Assembly: GCA_040217155.1 (NCBI GenBank)
Contig: JAVJNS010000026.1
Span: forward strand, 186,001-250,000
Reading direction: 5' to 3'
Source: Pelagibius sp040217155
GTDB lineage: Bacteria; Pseudomonadota; Alphaproteobacteria; Kiloniellales; Kiloniellaceae
Length of the DNA stretch: 64,000 nt
Shown here: in pieces, positions 34,414 through 41,915 of the stretch
Layout: the number at the start of each line of letters is the position of its first letter
How positions within the stretch are numbered: the first letter of the stretch is position 1
The notes under the pieces: model-generated
The model's database searches: none
What the model was told of the DNA's origin: nothing
The model's input: only the letters and a program-made list of their open reading frames with translations
Program-made: the position numbers and the translations under genes

Positions 34414-35352
34414 CTACGCCAACTTTACTTCCTTGAGATCTCCGGCTGCGTGAGTCAAAGCGCTCTTCGGCTCGGAAGTGTCCAGGCCCGCCTGGGTGCC
34501 TTTAGCGGGCATTTCGAGGGGGCCGAGGGTGTAGAGGTAGGCGTCGGTCCCGCTCGCGCGGTCATAGACCGGGAAGTCCACGGGGCGGTCGCGAAACGAC
34601 TTGAGCACCTGGCCCAGGCCGCGCATGCCGGTTTCGCGCTGGCGGCGCACCAGGTCGAGATCGATCTCGAAAGGGAACATATCCTCCTGGCCGGCGGACT
34701 GGTGGATCACCGTCGCCGAAGGGTCGATAACGCAGGAGCGGCCGACGCCGCCGGCACCGAGCCCGTTGACGTCAAAAACATAGCACTGAAACTGCGCCGC
34801 CGTGGCGCGCGCGATGGCGAGCTCGGCATCGCGGTCGCTGGTGCCCGTCAGCACCGGGTGCAAGAGCACTTCGACGCCCTGGCTGGTCAGTTGTCGCGTG
34901 GTCTCGGGAAACCAGATGTCGTAGCAGATCGACAGGCCGAAGCGCCCGACGTTCGGGACATCGAAGACGCAGAATTCGGTACCGGCTGAGACCTCCGCCT
35001 CATAGGGCCGGAAAGGAAACATCTTGCGGTACTTGGTGACGATCTCGCCGGCTGGGTTTATGACCACCGAGGTGTTGTAAATTCGCCCGTCCTCGGCCTT
35101 CTCGAACTGCGATCCCGGGATCAGCCAGACACCGTGACGTCTGGCGTCTTCGCAAAATGTCTCGATAACGGTGTTGGGGAAAGGCTGTGCAAAGCGGGGC
35201 AAAGGGCCAAAGGGCGCGAGCTCGCTGAACAGGACCATCTGGACCCAGGGAAAGCGCGCCATGAGGACGTCGAGCCGCTGCCGCATGCCTTCGACATTGT
35301 CATTCAAGGCGGAGACATGCATCTGCACGCCGGCAATCGCGAAAGGAGTCAT
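34414..35352 (-). CDS. Nitrilase-superfamily carbon-nitrogen hydrolase
   Basis: This 312-aa enzyme hydrolyses a C-N bond of an amide, carbamoyl or nitrile. All catalytic residues are present: Glu44 (LFSELAPFG), Lys110 (KYRKMFPF) and nucleophile Cys143 (LSICYDIWFPE). The general layout recalls N-carbamoylputrescine amidase, but specificity cannot be assigned. It is first in the minus-strand operon, 88 nt ahead of the decarboxylase. If the decarboxylase makes agmatine, this enzyme could act on its deiminated product; no agmatine deiminase gene is present, so this remains a guess. Confidence 0.88.
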   Translation of the reverse strand: MTPFAIAGVQMHVSALNDNVEGMRQRLDVLMARFPWVQMVLFSELAPFGPLPRFAQPFPNTVIETFCEDARRHGVWLIPGSQFEKAEDGRIYNTSVVINPAGEIVTKYRKMFPFRPYEAEVSAGTEFCVFDVPNVGRFGLSICYDIWFPETTRQLTSQGVEVLLHPVLTGTSDRDAELAIARATAAQFQCYVFDVNGLGAGGVGRSCVIDPSATVIHQSAGQEDMFPFEIDLDLVRRQRETGMRGLGQVLKSFRDRPVDFPVYDRASGTDAYLYTLGPLEMPAKGTQAGLDTSEPKSALTHAAGDLKEVKLA

Positions 35353-35805
35353 ACTTCGATTTGTTCCAAAAAGCCTTTAGGGGACGTCAGAATAACCTGA
35401 CTAGGCGAGACGATGCCAGGGGGCTGCCGGTTCGTCATAACCGGGGGATCGTAGAAACCAGCTTTCGGGCCAGGTCGATGAGGCTTCAACGCGGCCGCGC
35501 CGTGGCACCTCCGCTGTGGCAGTTTCTCACAGACTTCCACGATTTCCGATCACGCTCAAATTGGCAGCCATAGGGACCACGCGGCGCACGGTCCCGAATC
35601 CACAGCTTACCTTCCAAGATGCACCCCAAATGGTAAACAAAATCTTTCGCTTGCCATGCCCCAGGGCCGGTTGGGGACGGGACAGAGGCGCCGGGAATCT
35701 ACAACTTCTGGAAAATCAAGTCGCCTATACATAAAAAAATTTTTGACATGTGCTAAAAAATATGCCCTTTTCCGCCCCGAGTAAAGAGTAGCGGATGATC
35801 CCGAC
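35353..35805. promoter_or_regulatory. 453-nt divergent intergenic region with AT-rich promoter block
   Basis: This gap separates the nitrilase operon and the RimK-type operon. It holds an AT-rich block at about 35725-35765 that stands out from the GC-rich surroundings. It includes a good -35-like TTGACA at 35743-35748 and a long A/T run, but no -10 match at 16-18 nt. The rest (35353-35720) contains no convincing gene. The block likely holds the plus-strand promoter and possibly an overlapping minus-strand one. Confidence 0.45.
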
Positions 35806-36111
35806 ATGGCTGAAGGTCCGACGGAGCAGCAGGTCGCAAGACAGCTTGCCAGGCTCTATGAGGTGAGCTTTGGCGGCAGGGAGCGGGGCCGCTACCGGAT
35901 CTCGATGAAGCACCTTCGCGGCCTGATGAAGCGCAGAAGGCTGCTTGAGCGGCAACGGCGGCGCATTGCGGAAGAACTGTTCGAACTGGGATTTGTATTC
36001 ATCGATATGGAAACCTTCTTCGTGGTCCTCGCCCAGGGCACGTTCAGCAGCTACCGACGCGTGAACGACCGTGCGATGGCCGATCTGACGACCAATGATC
36101 TGCAGGAGTGA
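35806..36111 (+). CDS. Small basic hypothetical protein (101 aa), first of RimK operon
   Basis: This 101-aa cytoplasmic protein is basic and largely helical. The middle has KHLRGLMKRRRLLERQRRRI followed by AEELFELGFVFIDME and TFFVVLAQGTFSSYRRVN, the latter reading as strands that end a winged-helix-like unit. It begins 6 nt before the retropepsin gene's TTG, so the two are coupled. Position suggests a RimA-like accessory protein or a small regulator of the operon, but I see no sequence signature that proves either. The ribosome binding site is weak (GCGGATG). Confidence 0.6.
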   Translation: MAEGPTEQQVARQLARLYEVSFGGRERGRYRISMKHLRGLMKRRRLLERQRRRIAEELFELGFVFIDMETFFVVLAQGTFSSYRRVNDRAMADLTTNDLQE

Positions 36112-36117
36112 CGGCGC

Positions 36118-36648
36118 TTGGCGACCGCGGCCCGTGGCCTGCAAACCGATCCCATAAAGCGCAGGAAGCGGGCGAAGACCATCATCGGCTGGCGCGAGTG
36201 GGTTGCCCTGCCGGATTTGGGCGTTGTCCGAATCAAGGCGAAGATTGATACCGGCGCGCGGACATCCGCGATCCATGCCTTTGGGATCAGACCATTCGAA
36301 CGCGACGGGAGCAGCTATGTTCGTTTTTCGCTGCACCCGGTCCAACATCACCGCAAGCCCGTGGTGGAATGTGAGGCGCCGGTAGTCGATGAGCGGATCG
36401 TGACTTCTTCCAACGGAGAGCAGGAGCATCGATACGTCATCGAAACGGTGCTCGAACTGGGAGATTCGAGGTGGCCTATCGAGATGACCCTGACCAATCG
36501 CGACGAGATGGGTTTTCGCATGCTACTCGGGCGCCGCGCGGTTCGCAGGCGCTTCGTCGTGGATCCCGGCAGCTCCTTTAAACTCTCGGGGAAGCCACGG
36601 GGTCATACCGTCCGCAAGAAACTCAAACCGAAAGCGAGGCCGGCATGA
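36118..36648 (+). CDS. Retropepsin-like 'ATP-dependent zinc protease' (RimB-like)
   Basis: This 176-aa protein belongs to the PF05618 group, named zinc protease but with a retropepsin-type active site. Asp44-Thr-Gly-Ala (AKIDTGARTSAI) is the catalytic loop, and the C-terminal strand RMLLGRRAVRRRFVVDPG fits the same fold. In rimABK operons the RimB member trims poly-glutamate tails made by RimK. It begins with TTG at 36118 with GGAG 10 nt upstream. The stop overlaps the RimK-type gene by 4 nt. The role as a partner of that ligase is inferred from context. Confidence 0.85.
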   Translation: MATAARGLQTDPIKRRKRAKTIIGWREWVALPDLGVVRIKAKIDTGARTSAIHAFGIRPFERDGSSYVRFSLHPVQHHRKPVVECEAPVVDERIVTSSNGEQEHRYVIETVLELGDSRWPIEMTLTNRDEMGFRMLLGRRAVRRRFVVDPGSSFKLSGKPRGHTVRKKLKPKARPA

Positions 36649-37550
36649 AAATCGCACTGATGACAAGAAACGAGAAACTCTACTCGCACCAGCGATTGAT
36701 CGAAGCCGCGAAATCCCGCGGGCACGAGATCGAGGTGATCGACACCATGAGGGTTTACGTCCACATTGCCTCGCATCGCCCCGAGATGTACTACCGCGGC
36801 GAAAAAGTTGAAGGCTTTGACGCCGTCATCCCCCGTATCGGTGCCTCGGTCACTTTCTTCGGTACCGCCGTGCTGCGGCAGTTCGAGATGATGGGAGTCT
36901 ACCCGCTGAACGAGTCGGTGGCGATCGGCCGTTCCCGCGACAAGCTGCGCAGTCACCAGTTGCTGGCGCGCAAGGGAATCGGCCTGCCGGTTACGGTCTT
37001 CGCCCATTCGACCGGCCGTGCCGACGAAATTGTCGAGATGCTGGGCGGCGCACCGGTCATCATCAAGCTGCTCGAGGGCACCCAGGGCATCGGCGTGGTG
37101 CTGGGCGAAACTCCGGGGGCGGCGAAAAGCATGATCCAGGCCTTCGGCGGCCTGAAAGCGAACATCCTGGTGCAGGAGTTCATCAAGGAGGCCGGCAGCT
37201 CCGATATCCGCTGCCTTGTGGTCGGCGACAAGGTTGTCGCTTCGATGAAGCGCCAGGGCGCGGAGGGCGACTTCCGGTCCAACCTACATCGCGGCGGTTC
37301 GGCTCAGACCGTCAAAATCACGCCGGAAGAGCGCTCCGCCGCCGTGCGGGCTGCGCAGATCATGGGCCTGAACGTCTGCGGCGTCGACATGCTGCGCTCC
37401 AACCATGGCCCGGTCGTAATGGAGGTGAACTCCTCACCTGGCTTGGAGGGCCTGGAAAAGGCCACCGGAAAGGACGTCGCCGGAACCATTATCGAGTTCC
37501 TCGAAAAGAACGCCAAGCCGAACAAGACCCGCACACGAGGACGCGGTTGA
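36645..37550 (+). CDS. rimK: RimK-type ATP-grasp glutamate ligase
   Basis: This 301-aa ATP-grasp enzyme of the RimK family adds alpha-linked glutamate or a similar amino acid to a protein or peptide C-terminus. Visible features are the N-terminal KIALMTRNEKLYSHQRL, the ATP loop KLLEGTQGIGVVLGE, and the metal-binding end GVDMLRSNHGPVVMEVNSSP. Length and order match E. coli RimK (about 300 aa), whose target is ribosomal protein S6. It lies directly after the retropepsin gene. The target here could be S6 or something else. Confidence 0.88.
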   Translation: MKIALMTRNEKLYSHQRLIEAAKSRGHEIEVIDTMRVYVHIASHRPEMYYRGEKVEGFDAVIPRIGASVTFFGTAVLRQFEMMGVYPLNESVAIGRSRDKLRSHQLLARKGIGLPVTVFAHSTGRADEIVEMLGGAPVIIKLLEGTQGIGVVLGETPGAAKSMIQAFGGLKANILVQEFIKEAGSSDIRCLVVGDKVVASMKRQGAEGDFRSNLHRGGSAQTVKITPEERSAAVRAAQIMGLNVCGVDMLRSNHGPVVMEVNSSPGLEGLEKATGKDVAGTIIEFLEKNAKPNKTRTRGRG

Positions 37551-37632
37551 GCCGAGCGGTCGCTGTGCTGACGGGGTTTCGTTTCGACAGAGCAATGAGA
37601 TGACGGAGTTGTAACGAGCCAGGCTGCCCGCA

Positions 37633-37671
37633 TGGAGGCTTCCGATGGAGGCGTCCGGTGGAGGCGTCCGG
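37633..37671 (+). repeat. Three tandem 13-bp repeats
   Basis: TGGAGGCTTCCGA, TGGAGGCGTCCGG and TGGAGGCGTCCGG follow each other without gaps between rimK and the MscS gene. The copies differ at two positions. The array sits about 30 nt before the MscS ATG, so copy number could affect its leader. Confidence 0.8.
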
Positions 37672-37701
37672 GTATCCCGCAATAGGGTCGACGGAGATTA
37701 G

Positions 37702-38544
37702 GTGATGGATGAAGTGTCGCTTTGGATCCAAACGGTCAGCAGCGCGGCGTCGCGGCTTCTGGCACAGCTGGTTGAATTCCTGCCGACGCTCTTAGGCGCC
37801 GTCGTTGTCCTCGCCATAGGTTGGCTCGCGGCGCGCATGCTGCGGTCGGCGGTGCGGCGCTTTGCGCGCTGGATCAATCGCCTGCTGGAGCGCCGCATGG
37901 GAGAGGAGAGGGTGCGCAATCTGCGCCTCTCACAAGCCGCAGTACAGTTGCTGGGCAACCTTACTTTCTGGCTGGTCATCCTCTTCGCCGTCACCCTGGC
38001 CACGCGGATTCTCGGTCTGGTCGCCTTTTCAGCCTGGCTCGATCGCGTTGTCGCCTATCTGCCGACCTTGCTCGCCGGCGGTCTTATTATCCTGGCCGGC
38101 TTGATCATCTCCGTCCTGGCAAGAGACCTGACCTCGGCGACCATCGCCTCGGCGCGCCTGGCGCATGCGGATGTCTTCGCCCGCGGCGTTCAGGCAGCGA
38201 TCCTGGTGATGGCGCTGGTTCTCGGCATCAACCAGATCGGCGTCGATGTCACCCTGCTGATCGCGCTGATTGCGATCCTGGCGGCGGCGATTGCCGGAGC
38301 CCTGGCGCTCTCTTTCGCGCTGGGCGCCGGCAGCTTCGTCAGCAATCTGATCGGCGCCCACTACCTGCAACAGCTCTATCAGCCGGGACAGCGCGCCATC
38401 ATCGGCGATATCGAGGGTGAGATTATCGAAATGACCCCCGTCGGCATCGTTCTGGCGACCAAAAAGGGGAGAGTGACCATACCGGCAAAAGTTTTCAATG
38501 AGCAGCCGACGACCCTGGTGGCTGAGGAGAAGGTCGATGAGTAG
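37702..38544 (+). CDS. Small MscS-type/Msc-TM-helix channel protein
   Basis: This 280-aa inner-membrane protein has repeated conserved helix units (LPTLLGAVVVLAIGWLAARM near residue 28 and LPTLLAGGLIILAGLIIS near 125), the pattern of conserved-TM-helix mechanosensitive channel proteins. The C-terminal segment YQPGQRAIIGDIEGEIIEMT to VTIPAKVFNE resembles the MscS beta domain. It is shorter than typical MscS with a cytoplasmic vestibule. It overlaps the next gene by 8 nt, so its activity may be tied to Mg2+ handling. Confidence 0.82.
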   Translation: MMDEVSLWIQTVSSAASRLLAQLVEFLPTLLGAVVVLAIGWLAARMLRSAVRRFARWINRLLERRMGEERVRNLRLSQAAVQLLGNLTFWLVILFAVTLATRILGLVAFSAWLDRVVAYLPTLLAGGLIILAGLIISVLARDLTSATIASARLAHADVFARGVQAAILVMALVLGINQIGVDVTLLIALIAILAAAIAGALALSFALGAGSFVSNLIGAHYLQQLYQPGQRAIIGDIEGEIIEMTPVGIVLATKKGRVTIPAKVFNEQPTTLVAEEKVDE

Positions 38545-39388
38545 GGCGGCAGAGCTCAGTCGGTCATTTGTGAAGGATCAGCCAGCCCGGGCGGCCCGCG
38601 CCTTGGATCAAATCCCCGCGGCCGACGTCGCCGCCTTTATTGCCGCGCTGAGTGATGTGGAGGTGGCGGATGTGATTTCCCGGATGCAGCCGTCGCATGC
38701 GGCGGCTGTGTTGGAGCAATTGGCGCCGGAAAGAGCGGCTTCCCTTCTGCACCACGCGCCGTCCTATACGCGCGCCATTCTGATGCGGGCTCTCACGCCG
38801 GCCGCGCAGAAGACGATTCTAAAGGCCGCGCCGCGTCGGCAGGCAACCGCCCTTTCGCGCTATCTGTCCTACGACCCGGGTACTGTTGGCGCCTGGATGG
38901 AAGTGCGAAGCGCGAGCTTTGCGCCGGACACCAGGGTCGATGAGTGCCTGCGCCGGCTGCGCGCTCTGGGCAATCGCCTCGACTCCAGTCTCTTCGTTGT
39001 CGATGGAGAACGCCGGCTTCTCGGCTCCGTTGAGCTCAATACACTGCTCGGGGCAGAAGACGAAGAGATCGTAAAGAACATCATGCAACGCGACATACCG
39101 ACCATCGCTCCTCAGGCAAGTCTTGCTTCGGTCGTATCCTTGAAAGCATGGGACAGCACCTTGGCCTTGCCGGTGACCGATGGCCGCCACCGTCTCGTCG
39201 GCAGCCTGCGTTTCGATGCCCTCCGTGAGGGCTTGGACCTCGAGCAGGGCAGCGCCGGCGGATTGCACCTGAACATGGTGGTAATTCACATAGCGCAGGC
39301 CTTCCTGATCAGTCTGTCGGGCCTGCTCCAGGTGGCGACGTCACAGGCCCGGCTGTCGCGCCTCTCCGGCGATCCGGATCAGCGATAG
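38537..39388 (+). CDS. MgtE N-domain and CBS protein without the membrane channel
   Basis: This 283-aa protein carries the MgtE N-terminal helical domain (HHAPSYTRAILMRALTP and neighbours), then a CBS pair (around residues 130-245, with GAEDEEIVKNIMQRDIPTI), but the five-helix channel domain is missing. Only a short hydrophobic stretch (VVIHIAQAFLISLSGLLQVA) remains near the end. In MgtE these parts sense cytosolic Mg2+ and close the channel. The ATG at 38537 overlaps the upstream stop. It is followed 12 nt later by full-length MgtE, suggesting a regulatory partner or a duplicated, reduced copy. Confidence 0.78.
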   Translation: MSRAAELSRSFVKDQPARAARALDQIPAADVAAFIAALSDVEVADVISRMQPSHAAAVLEQLAPERAASLLHHAPSYTRAILMRALTPAAQKTILKAAPRRQATALSRYLSYDPGTVGAWMEVRSASFAPDTRVDECLRRLRALGNRLDSSLFVVDGERRLLGSVELNTLLGAEDEEIVKNIMQRDIPTIAPQASLASVVSLKAWDSTLALPVTDGRHRLVGSLRFDALREGLDLEQGSAGGLHLNMVVIHIAQAFLISLSGLLQVATSQARLSRLSGDPDQR

Positions 39389-39400
39389 GGAGATGGCGAA

Positions 39401-40708
39401 GTGACGGGTAACCCGGAGAAGGCCATTGCCGAGCTGAACCTCGTTTATCTGCGGGACTTCCCGCTTGGCGCCGCCAAGCAGGTAGAGGCCATGCCGCCGG
39501 CTGAAGTCGCTGAGGCCCTGACCGGGCAGCCGGTTGGCGCCATTGCCTCTTTGATCGAAGCCCTCGCCCCCGATATCGCGGCCGGCTTGCTGGCGCACCT
39601 GCCGGAGAACGCCGCCTCTGTGGTTCTATCGAGTATCAGTCCGAACACGGCCCTGACTATTCTGGGCCAGTTCGAGGATGTTGAACGGCAAGAGAAGATT
39701 GCCGGCCTCGATCCAGCTCTGCAGCGCGAGTTGCAGGAGCTCATGGCCTATCCCGATGACAGCGCCGGGCGCCTGATGGAGACGAGGATCGGCGTCTTCC
39801 GACCGGAATTCACGGTGGCCCAGGCCCTCGAGCGGCTGCGGCGGTCAAGGCTGCGTGGACTGCAGTCGGTCTACCTTGTAGACGACGCGCGGCGGCTCTC
39901 CGGGCGTGTGGCGGTTCATGACCTTGCCATTGCCGAACCGGATCAACGCCTGCGCGATATCGCCGAGCCGATCAACCTGGTGGTCCAGGCGGTGGCACCG
40001 CGGGACGAAGTGGTCGACATTCTGGAGAGGTCGCGCCAACCGGGCATTCCGGTGACCGACTTCGAAGGACGCCTGCTCGGTGTCGTGCGCTATACCAGCC
40101 TGATCAGGGCAATGCAGGAGGTTGCCAGCGAGGATCTGCAGACAATGGTTGGCGCCAGCAAGGACGAGCGGGCGCTTTCGAAGGCGATGTTCGCGGTGCG
40201 AAAGCGGCTGCCCTGGCTGCAGGTAAACCTGCTGACGGCATTCCTCGCCGCTGCGGTGGTGGGTTTTTTCGAGGATACCATCGCCCAGGTGACGGCCCTG
40301 GCCGTGTTGTTGCCGGTCGTGGCCGGGCAGTCCGGAAATGCCGGCGCACAGGCTCTCGCGGTCACCATGCGCGGCCTGGCGCTGCGTGAGATTACCGTCC
40401 GCGACTGGCTGCGGGTGACGTTGAAGGAAGTTCAGGTGGGACTGGTCAACGGCCTCGCCGTCGCGGTGACCTGTGGCGTCGGCGTATTCTTCTGGAGCGG
40501 GTCCGTTGGCTTGGTGATCGTGATCGCCATGTCCATGGTGCTGGCCATGGTAGCAGCAGGCTTCGCCGGCGCCGTGGTGCCGGTGGCGCTAAAGCGGCTG
40601 GGGCAGGATCCCGCGCAGTCGTCGTCGATCGTCTTGACGACAGTGACCGACATTGCCGGCTTTTTCTCCTTCCTTGGAATCGCAACCCTGTTGATGTCGA
40701 TGCTGTAA
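39401..40708 (+). CDS. mgtE: Magnesium transporter MgtE
   Basis: This 435-aa inner-membrane Mg2+ channel starts with GTG. The N-terminal domain (residues 1-120) and CBS pair (LMETRIGVFRPEFTVAQALE, then GIPVTDFEGRLLGVV) are followed by the channel with five helices. The selectivity segment is VVAGQSGNAGAQALAVTMRG, matching the MgtE pore motif, and the protein ends DIAGFFSFLGIATLL. It lies in a five-gene run with two MscS-type channels and a deacylase, which suggests ion and osmotic homeostasis. Confidence 0.93.
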   Translation: MTGNPEKAIAELNLVYLRDFPLGAAKQVEAMPPAEVAEALTGQPVGAIASLIEALAPDIAAGLLAHLPENAASVVLSSISPNTALTILGQFEDVERQEKIAGLDPALQRELQELMAYPDDSAGRLMETRIGVFRPEFTVAQALERLRRSRLRGLQSVYLVDDARRLSGRVAVHDLAIAEPDQRLRDIAEPINLVVQAVAPRDEVVDILERSRQPGIPVTDFEGRLLGVVRYTSLIRAMQEVASEDLQTMVGASKDERALSKAMFAVRKRLPWLQVNLLTAFLAAAVVGFFEDTIAQVTALAVLLPVVAGQSGNAGAQALAVTMRGLALREITVRDWLRVTLKEVQVGLVNGLAVAVTCGVGVFFWSGSVGLVIVIAMSMVLAMVAAGFAGAVVPVALKRLGQDPAQSSSIVLTTVTDIAGFFSFLGIATLLMSML

Positions 40709-40778
40709 AAGGCGAGACTCGCAGTCAACCGGCCTGAAGTGCAATTGCGCAGCGGCAGCCGGCAGGAAAGTCGACTGA

Positions 40779-41891
40779 ATGACAAAGCCCGAGCCCTCTT
40801 CCCGGCCTAAGAGCCGAACTGCCGAATTGCCGGAGAAGCGGCAGGCACCGCTGACGATCGGCGGCGTCGAGGTGAAACCGGGCGAGCGCCGCACCATCGA
40901 CTTGCCGGTTACCGACCTCTCCACCCATACCCCGATTACCATGCCGATCCACGTCGTGCGCGGTCGGCGGGAGGGGCCTCATCTCTTTGTCTGTGCGGCC
41001 CTGCATGGCGATGAGATCAATGGCGTCGAGATCATCCGGCGGTTGCTGCGCCTCAGCGCCCTGAAGCGTCTGCGGGGCACCTTGACGGCAGTACCCATCG
41101 TGAATGTGCTCGGATTCCTCTCGCAGTCGCGCTATCTCCCCGACCGCCGCGACCTTAACCGCAGCTTCCCGGGCTCAACCCAAGGGTCTCTGGCGGGGCG
41201 GCTGGCGCGGCTGTTTCTCGACGAGATCGTTTCCAAGTCGACACACGGAATCGACCTGCATACCGCCGCAATCCATCGGGACAACTTCCCCCAGATCCGC
41301 GCCAATCTGGATGATCCGGAGAGCGACCGCCTGGCGCAGGCCTTCGGGGTCCCTTTGGTGGTCAATACCGGGTTCCGCGAAGGCAGCCTGCGCGAGGCCG
41401 CCTCCGGGTTTTCGGTGCCGGTGATCGTCTATGAAGCGGGAGAAGCGCTGAGATTCGACGAGTCCTGTATCCGCGCCGGCGTCAAGGGCGTGGTGCGGGT
41501 CATGCGCCTGCTGGAAATGCTGCCGCAATCGGGCAGCAGGATAAAGCGGGTGAGCTCATTGGTGATCCGCTCCAGCAAGTGGGTCCGCGCGCCGCACAGC
41601 GGTCTGCTGCGCTCGGCGGCTGCGCTGGGCGCGGCGGTAAAAGAGGGGCAGATACTGGGCGTGGTCTCGGATCCCTTTGGCGAGAATGAAGTGGAAGTGC
41701 GCGCCAGCATCGGTGGCGTGATCATCGGCCGCAGCAACATTCCTCTGGTTCACGAGGGGGATGCACTGTTCCACATTGCGCGCCACGAAGGCACCCAGGT
41801 CATCGCCCGCTCGCTCGACGATTTCGAGCCGGAGGCCGCCTATGAACGGGGGCTTACGTCGGAACTGGCGAGTGAGGCACCGATCGTCTAA
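40779..41891 (+). CDS. AstE/AspA-family zinc deacylase
   Basis: This 370-aa enzyme belongs to the succinylglutamate desuccinylase/aspartoacylase family, zinc-dependent carboxypeptidase-fold amidases. Zinc ligands are His76 and Glu79 (AALHGDEINGVEI) and His161 (GIDLHTAAIH); RDLNRSFPGS is the substrate carboxylate loop. A C-terminal beta domain (SLVIRSSKWVRAPHSGLL) completes the protein. In other genomes, as I recall, such proteins sit near RimK and the retropepsin-type protease. The substrate is an N-acyl amino acid or glutamylated compound by inference. Confidence 0.85.
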   Translation: MTKPEPSSRPKSRTAELPEKRQAPLTIGGVEVKPGERRTIDLPVTDLSTHTPITMPIHVVRGRREGPHLFVCAALHGDEINGVEIIRRLLRLSALKRLRGTLTAVPIVNVLGFLSQSRYLPDRRDLNRSFPGSTQGSLAGRLARLFLDEIVSKSTHGIDLHTAAIHRDNFPQIRANLDDPESDRLAQAFGVPLVVNTGFREGSLREAASGFSVPVIVYEAGEALRFDESCIRAGVKGVVRVMRLLEMLPQSGSRIKRVSSLVIRSSKWVRAPHSGLLRSAAALGAAVKEGQILGVVSDPFGENEVEVRASIGGVIIGRSNIPLVHEGDALFHIARHEGTQVIARSLDDFEPEAAYERGLTSELASEAPIV

Positions 41892-41915
41892 CGGAGAAAG
41901 CGGCCAGTACAGGGC

